From Meghimatium bilineatum (lineage: Eukaryota > Mollusca > Gastropoda > Stylommatophora > Philomycidae): a stretch of 64,000 bases of DNA. Each line of letters begins with the position of its first letter. Position 1 is the first letter of the stretch. Positions 33,137-44,614 of the stretch are shown here, in pieces. The notes under the pieces were generated by a model. That model saw nothing but the letters and a program-made list of their open reading frames with translations. It ran no database searches and was not told where the DNA came from. Position numbers and translations under genes: made by a program. The stretch lies in contig CM067298.1 of the NCBI GenBank assembly GCA_034231615.1, positions 29,580,127 through 29,644,126 of the forward strand, written 5' to 3'.

Positions 33137-35131
33137 ATGCAGAATACAATTGGCAAGCTTTTGGAAAAAATTGTGGCCTTGAAGGTATCGTGTTATCTTG
33201 AAAGAAATAAGTGTTTACCAACATTGTTAGGAGGATATCGTCCAGGAAAGAAGACATGGCAGAATGCAGCCATATTTGCGCAGGATGTTTTTGAGGGGTT
33301 CGATTCGCGCATGGAGACATGTGCGGTCGCAATAGACCTTGAGGATGCGTACAATAGGGTGTCCTTGGATATCTTGATGCACCAGCTGTTAAATCTTGCA
33401 GTTAATCCTTTTGTCGTGTGTTGGGTTGGCGCCGCCCTGATGCACAGGGTTGTAGTTCTTAAGTGTGGTAACTGGATATCTACACCAACGGTTATTAGCC
33501 CTTGCCTGCCACAGGGATCGCCTCTATCTCCTGTACTTTTAAATGTATACACAGTACATATCGCTGGCAATCAAATCACAGGTATTGGCAGAATGCCGAT
33601 GATATCCTGGTGTATAGACAGGGCAGAAATCGAGAAGAGTGCGTCGTGGAACTACAGAAGGAGCTGGACAGACTGACAAATTGGTGTCGAGATACGGGAG
33701 CAGTGGTTAATCCGTCTAAGGCATTCGTGACGTGGTTTTCCTTGAACAATCACATGGTAAAGACACCCATGCCACAAGTTTCGTTGTCCGGGAAAAGTTT
33801 AGAAAGAACTAGCACAATGAGATATCTGTGTGTGTTTTTTTTACAGAAGCCTGAGTTTCAGGGAACATGTTGACCACATTATCATAAGGGCAGGCAAAGG
33901 CTTAGCAGCAATGAAGGTTATGGCTGCTGCGAAGTGTGAGCAAAGATTGTTATTTCTTTTGTACCAGGGTTTGGTTGTGGCTGTGGTGGAATATGCACTG
34001 GCAATTCTGACTCTTAGCCAAACTCAGATCGAAAGACTGGATAGAGTCCAGATTGCAGCAAAGCGTATCATTCTGGGATGCACAAGAGACACATCGACAA
34101 GAGCTATGCGATACCTGCTTGACTGCCCAACAGCTGAGCATAGATTACAGTATTGCCGTGCACGGGCGTACCTTCAAATACATGCAGATAAGGAACACCC
34201 GTTGCATTCCGAAATACAGAAAGTTAAAGGCAGCAGACTCAAGAGAGGAAGGTCGTGGATGGGACGTGCTGAGGATGTAATACAAAGTGTGTGCAGATTA
34301 CAGGATGTGACAGCAGGTGCGGAATGGATAGGTCTACCCACAGATAACGAAACTTGTTTGAGAGTAGTAATATCACTTGGCAGGGAATGCAGAGAATGGT
34401 GTCCCACAGCTGTGGAGAAAGAACTGCAGGCTTTAATCAGTGAGAATACCAAAGAGGGGGATGTGATTATATACGCTGATGGATCTGTAATTAGGCATGT
34501 TCGCAGTGCTTGGGCCTTTACAGCTCAGTGCGCAGGTAAAACGATCAAGGAGAAAAGTGGTGCCTTTGCGGTCACTACGAGTAGTATGACCATGGAGACT
34601 ATGGCGGTGACCAAGGCATTTGAGTGGCTACGCACACAGAAAGTAACGCAGGTCTGCATCTTGAGTGACTCTATGAGTATGATTAAGAAGGTACAAGTGG
34701 GTCTCGTTCACGAACAGTGGATTGAGGCCTTGAGAAATGCGAGCTTGAAAGCGGTTACATTTATTTTCGTGCCGGGACATGTGGGCGTTCGAGGCAATGA
34801 AAGAGCGGATCAACTGGCATCGTGTGCGATTGTGGCAAAGGGCGATGGGGCAATGGATCGCGCTGACGTTTTGAACTCCTTAAGAGATATAACGCGCGAG
34901 AGTGAGACTAATGTGGATGATGATTCCTTTTCAATGGCTAGGATTAAAGATCAGGGATTGAAATGCAGTGATGCTAGAGGTGAACATTTTGAAGGGCGCA
35001 GAAGAATGATGGTCAACCAGCATAGGACCGGTACTGTCAGCAGAAGTGTGATGGCGGATACACTCAAGGAGAGATCGGAGCAACTATGGATGTGTCCAGT
35101 TTGCAGTGATGATGATCCGACGACTAACTAA
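33137..35131 (+). mobile_element. I-B LINE (RT and RNase H), 5'-truncated
   Basis: The plus strand reads I-T-M-Q-N-T-I-G-K-L-L-E-K-I, G-G-Y-R-P-G-K-K-T, V-A-I-D-L-E-D-A-Y-N-R-V (motif A), L-P-Q-G-S-P-L-S-P-V-L (motif B), N-A-D-D-I-L-V-Y (catalytic box, first residue Asn instead of Phe/Tyr), then a 433-codon frame with thumb, spacer and RNase H. There are two frame changes, at about 33590 and 33840. The order RT then RNase H and the wording place it in the I group, distinct from I-A. The last codons are followed by ACTAACTAACTAAG, perhaps a TAA-type tail. Confidence 0.85.
33830..35131 (+). CDS. I-B ORF2 C-terminal open frame: thumb, RNase H, zinc-knuckle end (433 codons)
   Basis: The longest RNase H-bearing open frame apart from I-A's RT frame. 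Residues 1-200 are the RT thumb and connection (L-F-L-L-Y-Q-G-L-V-V-A-V-V-E-Y-A). RNase H runs from about 210 to 335: D-V-I-I-Y-A-D-G-S-V-I (Asp), T-M-E-T-M-A-V-T-K-A (Glu), V-C-I-L-S-D-S-M-S-M-I (Asp), P-G-H-V-G-V-R-G-N-E-R-A-D-Q-L-A (His, Asp); all catalytic residues are present. The end, L-W-M-C-P-V-C-S-D, is half of a C-terminal Cys motif, and the expected later Cys/His are missing. The frame starts mid-protein, so it is a surviving segment and not a gene start. Confidence 0.85.
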   Translation: MCFFYRSLSFREHVDHIIIRAGKGLAAMKVMAAAKCEQRLLFLLYQGLVVAVVEYALAILTLSQTQIERLDRVQIAAKRIILGCTRDTSTRAMRYLLDCPTAEHRLQYCRARAYLQIHADKEHPLHSEIQKVKGSRLKRGRSWMGRAEDVIQSVCRLQDVTAGAEWIGLPTDNETCLRVVISLGRECREWCPTAVEKELQALISENTKEGDVIIYADGSVIRHVRSAWAFTAQCAGKTIKEKSGAFAVTTSSMTMETMAVTKAFEWLRTQKVTQVCILSDSMSMIKKVQVGLVHEQWIEALRNASLKAVTFIFVPGHVGVRGNERADQLASCAIVAKGDGAMDRADVLNSLRDITRESETNVDDDSFSMARIKDQGLKCSDARGEHFEGRRRMMVNQHRTGTVSRSVMADTLKERSEQLWMCPVCSDDDPTTN

Positions 35132-35689
35132 CTAAGATTAATGAACCACATTAATCAATGTATTAACCACATTAAGCTGTATAGAAGTCTTGAGGAGGTT
35201 TGAGTTTTTGAGACATGTGGTAGCAATGAGACATTGTTAAATGAAAATATAATATGGAGGTAGTAACAGCAGCTCTCACTTAATGGATTAAGCAACCACT
35301 AACACCAACAGTGATTCTATTAGATTCCTAGAATCTGCTGCTCATGATGGAAAAGTGAATTATAAGAGTGAATCACTCTTCTCAATAATATCCAAAGCTT
35401 CATATGAATCTACTACTGCCCAGTTCATGTGGGAGTCAAAGGCAACAAAAGAGTTGGTGTACTGTCAGGTAAAGCTATAGTAAGTAGGTACTTGGACATC
35501 TGGGATTAGCGTGTTTGAGAAATTTTGCTTAGGCTATAAATTTCTTGTGACAGGGTTTAAAATAGTGTTTGCATCATTTGTTGTGTTTTAAACTAGATTT
35601 ATTAAGTTCTGTAACCATTTTTATTTTTATATATGTAACATTAAAGAGGGTAAAACAATGCCCAAACCAGCAATTAATTATTTAAAACA
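35132..35689. other. Intron sequence, no recognised feature
   Basis: AT-rich sequence downstream of I-B. Short TTAACCACATTAA-like repeats at 35150-35175. Confidence 0.35.
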
Positions 35690-36300
35690 TCAACATTTGT
35701 TTAAATTATGCAAATTAGTCAACATTTTGAATATTAATTAGTTTATGTGCATCTGAGAATCACAGCAATGTGATCAACAGATGCGGTCTTACTCGCTCAG
35801 GATAGAACAGCATGGCGTTACAGCATTAGAAAGGGAGCACTAGCGGCAGAAGAATTCAGACAAGAAACTGCAAGACAGAAGCGGACACGTAGAAAAGAAA
35901 AAACATCTCAACCTCACACAGATACTTTCTATTGTTGTCAATTCTGTAAAAGAACATTTTGTGCGCACATTGGACTTGCTAGTCATTTAAAAACGCACTA
36001 TTAACTTTATTATTTTATTATTTATTGTTATTATTATTATGGTTGAGTTTTTGGTCATCGTCGATCACGACGGACGAACATCATCATCATCATGTCTTTG
36101 CGAATACAAAAATATATAGTTTCTGTGGTATTTTATTATGTTTATAGATATATAATTTATTTTCATTTTAATTATGCAAATTAGCAGCCATTTTGAATAT
36201 CAATTAGTTCTGTGTCCATCAGAAATTTCCAGAAATGTGATCAACATAAGCGTCTTGTCTCCGCAACCACAAAAATGTATAGTTTGTGTATTGTATTATT
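35690..36300. repeat. Two-unit tandem repeat split by a LINE-X 3' end
   Basis: A unit of roughly 135-140 bases (TTAATTATGCAAATTAGCAG ... ATGTATAGTTTGTGTATTG-like) occurs at 35695-35788 plus 36094-36145 and again at 36166-36300. The first copy was opened by the LINE-X insertion; the short duplication at the join is GTCTT. Confidence 0.65.
35786..36093 (+). mobile_element. LINE-X 3' end with complete C2H2 finger
   Basis: The plus strand reads A-W-R-Y-S-I-R-K-G-A, a basic Arg/Lys stretch, then C-C-Q-F-C-K-R-T-F-C-A-H-I-G-L-A-S-H-L-K-T-H-Y-stop, an intact C2H2 finger at the C-terminus. The 3' UTR has GGTCATCGTCGATCACGACG (a hairpin) and a (ATC)n tail at 36079-36093. Only about 300 bases were copied. 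Confidence 0.8.
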
Positions 36301-36879
36301 GAAAATAACAAAGATAATTCAGAAATTGTCCGCTTGGCTACATTTTGTAGTCACAAGTTTTATTTATATTTTCCTATATGTTCCATGTAAATTATTTTGA
36401 TGTCAAATTCATTAGAAAAAATTCATAACTTGTTTCAACATTGACGTACATACTTGGTTGATGTATCGTTGAATTGCAATTTTTAAGGGCTATCTAACTA
36501 TATTATTTGTAATTATGTAACACTATTTTGAAAATTTTGTCCAAGTACTTATAGTAAGTGACAAAGTGATGTAAAGAGACTAGGCTGAGTTATTTGGGGC
36601 AGTCATGGATATACTACAAAATGATGAAGAGGATTCTAAAAGAGACAAGATAGAGAATTTTTAGAGAATGATAGAAATAAGAGTGATCAAGGGAGAAAGT
36701 GTATCTTCTCTTTAACAATCCAAAGAACCAACAATTGACTGGGATAATGAGCGTATATACTTTTAAATGCCTACAGAGTAGCAAGCACAGCACTTATTGG
36801 ACCTTTAAGCAGACCTTTGTACACTGACAATCAATAAAAGGTAATACTGCTGTACTTCTTTGTTACTAGAACAAAGAAC
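36301..36879. other. Intron sequence, unidentified
   Basis: AT-rich with no recognised repeat; 36600-36870 may be a decayed upstream part of the next RTE copy. Confidence 0.3.
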
Positions 36880-39800
36880 AAGACAAGATATATCATAGAA
36901 AAACAACTAACTCCAGCGCAGTTGTTTTTTTCAGAAGAGGAGCGGGATGCCCAGTTGCACTATTAATCCTTAGACAACTAAGCGAAAAAGCTATTGAATA
37001 TGATAAAAAGCTAAGCATCATTGTCGTCCAAGAAAAAGCGTACAACAGAATAACCAGAGACATACTATGGGAAACCCATGAAAAATATGGAATCAAGGGA
37101 CAACTACAACATAACATCAAAGCATTATACAAAAAAAAACCAAAGCAAGGTGGAATATCAGAACAATTCAAAACAAAAACAAGAATCAGACAGGGATGTG
37201 TGCTGTTGCCTATCCTTTCAAAATCTATATAGAAAGAATTATAAAAGAAACAAATGAGATATATAATAAAACAACAGAGAATTAACAAGGAACTCAATTT
37301 TTTTCTTATTCTTTCGTTCACTTGAAACATGTCTATATCTGTAATTCTGTCTCCTTAATAAAACTCACTGTCTTTTGTAGTTCATACAGTGTCCCATAGA
37401 GGTTTGATTCCAGTGTTGTTTCCTCTGGCCAATATGTCTGCCTCAGCGTTTCATGCTCAGAACACTCTTGAAGTATATGTTTGGCACTCTGTACTGCCTG
37501 TCCACATGTACACATGGCAGTGTTACCAATCTTGAACTTTGTATACATGTGGCTGCGGAGTCGGTTGTGTCCTGTTCTGAGATGTAGAACTACAACTTGT
37601 TCTGATCTGTTCATAATGTGATAGTCATCTTGTGTTGGTGTTTGTGGCTTTCTTATTGACTTGATCATATGTTTTTTTCTGATAGTAGGTTATTGGTACA
37701 TCTGGTTGGTCTATGGCAGCACCTTTCTTAGCCAGTTGGTGTGCTTTTTCATTTCCTGGCATTCCACAGTGAGAGGGTATCAACAGCATGATTACTCTAT
37801 ACTGGTAAGACAGTTCATTAAGTAGTTTTTGCAAGTCTGTTAGTTTTCCAGACTGAAGAGCTTGAAGCACAGACCTTGCATCTGTCAGGAATGCTATAGG
37901 CCAGGGTTGGAATTCAGCAGTTTTTCAGCTGCCATAATAATTGCTTGGATTTCTGCATCATAATTATTGTAGAATTTCCCTGTTGGTGTTCTGATCATAT
38001 CTCTAGGCTTGTGTGGATATTCTATATATACACCTGCACCTCCATTCCACTCTGCATTATGTGCTGACCCATCTGTGTACACTCTGACCCATATGTTTTG
38101 TGTATATTCCTTGTCCAGGAAACTGAGAGTGACTGTCCTTCGCTGCACACTGTTCTGTTCGTCCTCGCTTAGTATTCCTTTTACTTGGGTCTGAATGTAT
38201 ATTAGTATTCCATGCCTTTCACTCCAAGGGGTTTGTTCTGGTACAGACCTTAAGGGTCTGTCAACTTCAGGTAAGTCTGTAAGTTGTCTACGGAGTCATT
38301 TAGCATGGTGGATAAAGCTGTTTCTTTTCAGTCTAGATTTTGCAATCTTCCTTCATTTGATGACTTGGCATACATTGAAACTTTTCTGCTTGAATTAGTA
38401 CTTTTGTGTTTCTGCATTCGCCAAGTTTTTGCATTCTTCCTATTTTCTGCATCTCTGCTATGGGTGTTGATTTCATCGCTCCCAGCATTATATTAAGTGC
38501 CTGGTTTTGCACTTTATCTAGATCTTGTAATGTGGTGTTTGATGCAGGACACCACACAACTTAACCATATTCCCGGTGTGGTCTTATGCCTTGCTGGTAA
38601 ACTTTACGGCGTATATATTATTACAAAGTATATATATTTCTCAGGATAGCTAACTTCCTCCTGGCTTTTGTTGTTGCTTTGTTTATATATTGTTTCCATG
38701 TCAGCTTATCATCAAAAGTAAATCCAAGGCATGTGGGTTGTTTGCCTCCTTTCAAGAGCTCTCCATCTATCTTGATATCAACGGCTTTGTGTTTTGGTGA
38801 AAGGGTAAAGAGTGTATGCTGCACTTATCTGTGTTAATGCTGATGCACCATCTATTTGCCCATAAGGTTAGGGCATCGATAGCTCTTTATACTTGCTTCT
38901 TGGCCACTGTTGCATGTTCTTCCATGCACCAGGTCGTCAGCATACATTGCCACTTTGATCCCATGTGGTAGTTTAGCAACTAGGTCATTGATGTAAACCA
39001 AGAAAAGTGTGGGTGACAGGACTCCTCCCTGAGGGACTCCATGAACTGCTTTTCACTGACGATCAAAGCATCATATACGATGACAAAGAAAAACTTCAAA
39101 CTAACATCAACTCACTATAAAAAAAATATGCAATAATTAGAACATGCAGATTAACACACAAAATACAGAAACTATGCAAAGAATGAGATTAACAGAGCTT
39201 AAACATCCAAATAGAGAACACATAAATAAAACAAGTCAAAGAGTTCAAGTACCTGGGAAGTATTTTCACAGAAGATGGAGACAAGTCTATAGGGAGACAG
39301 AAACAAGATGTGTCAAAAGGTAAATGCTGTGACATACAAGCTGTCACCGTAGCTATTGCACCCAAAAATTGACATGGAAGTAAAGAAATAAATGATTAAG
39401 AGTATCTTCATACCAACACTATGCTACCAATGCCAGATTTAGCAACTGACATCTACACATAAGAGAAAGATCAAAATTTGCTAAGTGAAATGTATGAGGA
39501 AGGCTATTGGAGTCACTAGACTCAACAAACTGCGCAGTGAAAAAATCAGAAAGATAATAGTTATCACACCATGCATTGAATATATAGAGTAGTTATCACA
39601 CCATGCATTGAATATATAGAGAAACAACAGTTAAAATGGTTTGCATATCTTATGAGGATGAACAATCAACTTCCCATAAGAGCATATAACAAGAAGGAAT
39701 CAGGATACAGAGTCAAGGGCAGACCTAGAAAATGGTGAATAGACAACATCAAGACCATCCTGAATAAATATGACTACGTCTCAACCAGAACAGCACACCT

Positions 39801-39925
39801 GGCACTGGAACGCAGATTACATCTCCTTCACAAACACAGACTCTCAATGGCAAGCGTGGAAGCTACGAAAATTCCACCTAAGGATAGACTCTTACGTAGA
39901 AAACAGGAGGTAATTTAGTGTAACA
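36880..39925 (+). mobile_element. RTE-type LINE split by an I-A insertion
   Basis: Part 1 (36880-37297) reads L-R-Q-L-S-E-K-A-I-E-Y, I-V-V-Q-E-K-A-Y-N-R-I (motif A) and T-R-I-R-Q-G-C-V-L-L-P (motif B), ending I-N-K-E-L-N. Part 2 (39047-39925) resumes L-F-T-D-D-Q-S-I-I-Y (catalytic box), V-K-E-F-K-Y-L-G-S-I-F-T-E-D-G and I-P-T-L-C-Y-Q-C-Q. The order fits one RTE element opened by the I-A copy on the opposite strand. About eight breaks, plus a 35-base doublet near 39570-39625 (TATCACACCATGCATTGAAT twice). Confidence 0.8.
37300..39045 (-). mobile_element. I-A LINE 3' part (RT motif B to end), nested in RTE
   Basis: From 39045 the minus strand reads G-V-L-S-P-T-L-F-L-V-Y-I-N-D-L, the thumb K-L-T-W-K-Q-Y-I-N-K-A, then RNase H at 38148-37870 (R-V-Y-T-D-G-S-A-H-N-A; Y-N-N-Y-D-A-E-I-Q) and the C-terminal frame 37668-37333 ending E-L-Q-I-stop. 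Several frame breaks; the 3' tail is poor in GAA. 5'-truncated. Confidence 0.88.
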
Positions 39926-39929
39926 GACT

Positions 39930-41392
39930 ATAACTGTCGGATGCTAACATGAAGGAGTACACACAATAGTACACAGGACATAATCATACAAATAACAGAA
40001 CACAATCGATGTTTCGACCAAAAGACATTTAACAGGATGCCAAGCACATTACATCAAAAGAAGACGAGTAGGAGCGACACACTAACATGTCCGATCGAAA
40101 TGTGGATACGAGATGCCGGAAGGATTGGAACAGGAAATACATAAAAATGTAAAAACACTTGGAAACAAAAAGAATAAAAAGATATTGGAGCAAAATGAAT
40201 AAAGATAAAGACCACACAGACTGAGAATAAAAAAAAAAGTGGTTGGTATTAAATCCAAGTGTCTTCAAGGTACCAAACTCATAAATGAAATGATTTCCAA
40301 GAGAGTACCTATCTATCATCATTGGGGCAGGATCTAATGGCATTGATTTGAATATCAAGGATACCATGATGGCCATCACCATTGAAGTGTGTGGCGACAG
40401 GAGGGTGTTTTCTGTGTTTGATGACATGAAGAAGGCTACAGATTGTGCAGTCATTCAATCTTAAGCCATTTTCACGATATACTACTTACAGCAGTGTTTA
40501 CATATGATAACATAAATGACATCACGGGATTTACATGTAAAGGCCTCATCAATAGTGAAATGAAATGAAGCGCATCTGAACCACATAAGGACTTGTGTAG
40601 CAATGAACAGTGTCATAATGGTCAGTAAAAAGATGACCTAAGGTGGCTGTGGACCAAGATTTCATTGAGATTTTTGTCGCACCTGTAAGAAACCAGAGAC
40701 AAGTCCTGAAAAGCGGCACAAGTGTGAGGATCAGACTGGAGAAGGGAATAATATTTAAGCAAGATGCGCCGGACAGTAGAGTTATGGGAATGAAAAGGTA
40801 AGGACAAGTGGGAAGTACCCTGACAATTAGTCACGGCATCAAGGCGAGATGACTTACAGACAGACACTGTGCCAAAGCAATTAAAGGATACTATCAGGGA
40901 ACAAGCGTCTGCAATAGAAATCTATCACCTCAGGGGATTTATCAAGAACATCATCATCATCACTACATAAGCAACGAAGAAACTGGGAGAATGGCAGAGA
41001 GTTACGACAAGCGGGAGGATGAGACAAAGTGTAGAGCAAAAAACGATGTGCATTAGTGGGTTTGTAGTAGGCGAATGTGCTGAGATAAGGGGAAAGAATA
41101 GTGACATTGATGTCAAGGAAGTTAAAAGAAGTGGTGATGTTCAATGCAAATTGAATGGCTGAGTTGAAATTGTTGATGAAGGAGGCAATTCTGTCTTAGA
41201 CATGTAATACCTTTACCACCATCAATATATCTGTGGAAAAGAGATAGGAATGGACCATCATAGATCAACCTAATTAGATGTTCAAAATGTCCAATGAAAA
41301 AACACGCATAGCTGGGTCCCATCTTGGTGCCAATAGCAACACTACTGATCATATTGAAAAAGATAAGCATGAGCTTTCATAATGATGCTGGC
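39930..41392 (-). mobile_element. Penelope-like element A, truncated copy (RT end, GIY-YIG remnant, 3' region)
   Basis: A fossil. From 41370 the minus strand shows the late RT motifs S-V-A-I-G-T-K-M-G-P-S-Y-A and F-H-R-Y-I-D, then N-F-L-D-I-N-V-T-I and A-Y-Y-K-P-T-N-A-H-R, a linker with F-H-S-H-N-S-T-V-R-R-I-L, and a GIY-YIG-type segment V-I-Y-V-I-I-C-K-H-C. The 3' region carries a hammerhead-like remnant near 40010-40036. These parts and their order identify a PLE of the GIY-YIG-bearing type. Broken in several places and 5'-truncated. Confidence 0.8.
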
Positions 41393-43500
41393 ATTCTAGC
41401 TCTCTCTAATGACTCTACCCATCCCCTACGTACATCACCTGTTTTGACTTTCTGAATCATATTCAGTGAGTCACTTAGTATGTACACATGGGAATAAGTT
41501 TGTAATTCCAGCCTGTTAAGTGCCTGCCTGCGTTACAGTGAATATTTCCATTATTAGGCTGCTTGTTGTCAGGGTAAGTGCACCGCTGGCTTCGTGTACT
41601 GGTCTTCCTTTTGATCTGGCAGTCAAGGCCCATGCACATCTGTGGTGATGGATGACCGACCCATCCGTGTAAATCACAACATCTGTTTCATCTGTATTCT
41701 CGCATATTATTACCTTGACCTCAGCATCCACGATCACAGGGTTGTGTTCCCTGCATTCTCTATTGAGTGTAATGACAGTCTTCACTGCCTCTTGAAAGGC
41801 CGTAGGATTAGGTATCCATTCCTTGCCAGGAGGTATGTCTTTAGGGGAGCAGATATGTTTAACTGTATCCTCGGCCCTACCCATTCACGATTTGCCTCTC
41901 TTGAGCCTGCTTCCCTTCACACAAGAGAGCTCGCTATGTAGTGGGTAGTCTATATCAGAACTCACTCTGAGGTATGCACGGGCACACCACATCTCAATTC
42001 TGTAATTATGCTCAGAAAATCAAGGAAAAATCTCATAGCCACACACGGTGTGTCCCTTGTGAAACCAAGGATGATCTGCATCGCTTAGTTATGAACTCTC
42101 TCCATACTCTCAATCTGTGTGTGGCTGGTGGTGATAGTGGCACCTGCATTTTAATGAAGGAGGACAAGAGCCTTGTATAAGATTATGAACTGATGTTGTT
42201 TAGTGTCAGCTACTGGCATCACTCTCAGATCTGAAAGGCCTTAGCGATAACATGATAAGCGTGTTCCTGGAAACACAGACTGCAATCAACTTACACGCCC
42301 AGGTATTGTAAGGATGATGTCCTTATTATATTGTACCCTCTCATCTCTACCGCCAATGTAGCAGACTTTACAATGTGATTGTTAAGAGAGAACCATGCAA
42401 TGGCAGCATTCTCTTGGTTGATCAGTGCCCCTGAATCATCACACCAGGAGGCGATACGGTCTAGCTCCTTCTGTAGTGATCTGACAGTTTCTGTTTTATC
42501 CCTTCCCTGTCTGTATATCAGGATATCATCCACAAAAGACAGTGTTCTACCTCTTCCGTCGAGCTGATGCTGAGTGATTGCCACGGTGTAGACAATGAAT
42601 AATATGGGTGAGAGGGGAGATCCCTGTGGAAGACTTCAACATATTGTTATGGGTTTAGATGTCCAACAACCACACCTGAGGGCCACCTTCCTCTCGAGCA
42701 ACACCACTGATATCCATCTGACAACAAAAAGTCTACATTAAAGAGCCAAGAGTGTGTTGATGAAGTACTCGAACAGCACTCTGTTATACACGCCCTTATA
42801 GTCAATCGCGACAGCACATGTTTCCAGACCTGCATGGGAGCTCTCAAATGTGTCGTAGGCGAAAACAGCGACATTGCGCCATGTTTCTTTCTGATGTCTG
42901 TAGCCATCGAGCGTGCCCAGAAAAATGTGACTCTTGCCCATGTTTCGAGTGAGGTGCTGTGTTAGAATCTTCTCAATAAGTTTGTCCTCAGTGTTCTGCA
43001 TCGTTATGATTCGGTAGCCATTGGTCTGGTCGTGGTTTTTATTGGGCTCATTAAGTGGCAATAGGTAACTGTGCAGCCATTCTTCCTTGATAGTACCGTT
43101 CTTGATGCTTCTGTTGAATTCACCAACCAGGTCGTTTATGTCACTCTCCTTAAGGATGCCGAAGTCCTCATATCATATACTGTCTGGACCTGGGGAAGTG
43201 TTTCGCTACCATTTCAGAGTGATCTGGACAATCTCTGCAGTGATGTGTATGTTCTCATGATGTGTATGCTCTCATTCCACTCAGCCTCCATACATCGAAC
43301 AGACAACGTGGTGATAATCTTCCGCATGACATCTAGATTGTTTTGGTCCATCTGTTGAACGTAATACTCAAGGAAGGCCTTTTCCTTATCTTCATCTGAT
43401 TTCTGCAGTGTCAGATCAGTTGATTGAAAATCAGGTATACCGACTCTTTGAACATTTCCAGTCATGCTCTGCTGAAAATGCTACGATAGCTGACTGTTTA
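41393..43500 (-). mobile_element. I-B LINE (linker, RT, first half of RNase H)
   Basis: The minus strand from 43465 reads linker sequence, then Y-R-I-I-T-M-Q-N-T-E-D-K-L-I-E-K (43000), C-A-V-A-I-D-Y-K-G-V-Y-N-R-V (motif A), L-P-Q-G-S-P-L-S-P-I-L-F (motif B), F-V-D-D-I-L-I-Y (catalytic box, Val for Ala), the thumb, and RNase H V-V-I-Y-T-D-G-S-V-I plus S-L-I-M-E-I-F-T-V-T. The end after that is missing where PLE-A begins. About six frame breaks. Second substantial I-B copy. Confidence 0.85.
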
Positions 43501-43725
43501 TGCGACGATTGAAGAATGAGAAATCAAATTTACAAGCAGAACTAAGTGGCTCAGTTTTAAAAGAATTTTTTAATATGAGAGTCAGAAGAATCAACAATAT
43601 AATACCCGTTACATCTGTAGAGGAAACGGAGTATGGATCTGACCATAATTGTATTGATTAAGTCACTACTTCAACACAAAATGTTTATACATATACTTAT
43701 TCTTATTATTTGTATCTTTCCCCAG

Positions 43726-43790
43726 AAGAGATATCAATTTATGAAAAGACTGATTCAGTATACTCATATGCCAGGAGTGAGACCAGAAAT
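43726..43790 (+). CDS. Sodium channel small exon: II-III linker
   Basis: The 65-base exon lies between CTTTCCCCAG (ends 43725) and GTAAGT (43791). Two bases complete a Glu codon from the previous exon (phase 1) and it ends in phase 0. It encodes E-E-I-S-I-Y-E-K-T-D-S-V-Y-S-Y-A-R-S-E-T-R-N: polar, with several Tyr and Ser, as expected for the cytoplasmic II-III linker. It has no strong family motif. It is called because both splice sites are good, the frame is open and both phases fit the neighbouring exons. It sits between introns of 11.4 and 15.7 kb, so it could be an alternatively used cassette; skipping it alone would shift the frame. Confidence 0.75.
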
Positions 43791-44249
43791 GTAAGTGTAA
43801 TAATTGTCTCAGAATGAGATATTTGAATATTTTACTTTTTAATATACCTAGCATTACTATAGTATGACTGATGTATTTTTAAGATCCATATTATCTCAGA
43901 TTATAGTTGCTTTAGAATGATAAGTATAACAAAGTTATGAAAACTATACTACACATGCCTTACTGACTTAAGAATACAACTCATTCTAAACTTTAGGACA
44001 ACTAACTTAATTCATTACTTGTAAATGTTTTGTGCTAACCTCTCTACCTCATAAGATTAAAATCACAATACCAAACAAAAAAGATCCTATAAAAAGAGCC
44101 ACAAGTTTTGCAAAAATAATACATACTGTATATTCCTGAATATAAGCTGATAATTTTTTAATTTTTTTCCGCTATTGATGTTCGGGGTTCACATACATGC
44201 AAAATAACATTTTTAAACAATAATTACCAGTGGAAACACAAAAAATAGT
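43791..44249. other. Intron sequence after the small exon
   Basis: AT-rich. ATACTGTATATTCCTGAATA and ATAAGCTGATAATTTTTTAA near 44130 look like a DNA-transposon end, but no partner end was confirmed. Confidence 0.3.
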
Positions 44250-44590
44250 AACACAGAACACAGTCAAATAGATCTACCAGTAACAGAAACAAAACTTGCT
44301 GGTCGAAAATTCATTCAAATCCTTCGAAGTAAGAATCACTGGATTCTGAAATAGTTCACAAATTTCATCCTTTGTCATGGGAACATTGGGGTGGATATAT
44401 CCAGTCACTGTCTACTGGTGCATTGTCAGCCTCATTCTAAAAAATAGCATCATCTACTGCATTACTGAGGGAGCGCTTTTTTTAAAGATCGGATGATCTA
44501 TCATTTCTGACTGAATATCCATGATTCTTTGATCCACTTAGCTATTGTAATGATGTCAGCGTTTTTTGACACTCAGGATCTCTGATGAGC
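44250..44590 (-). mobile_element. Possible pogo/Tigger-like transposase remnant
   Basis: Minus-strand fragments read K-W-I-K-E-S-W, then in other frames S-N-A-V-D-D-A-I-F and D-S-D-W-I-Y-P. Pogo-like transposases end with W-I-x-x-A-W and a K-K-C-G-I-x-N-A-x-D-G motif. The match is short and broken, so this is a weak call. Confidence 0.25.
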
Positions 44591-44614
44591 TGACGAACTT
44601 GAGGACCATCAAAC

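Noticed and set aside
40029-40454. 141-codon minus-strand frame as a membrane protein
   Set aside because: A shifted reading of PLE-A sequence running into its non-coding 3' region.
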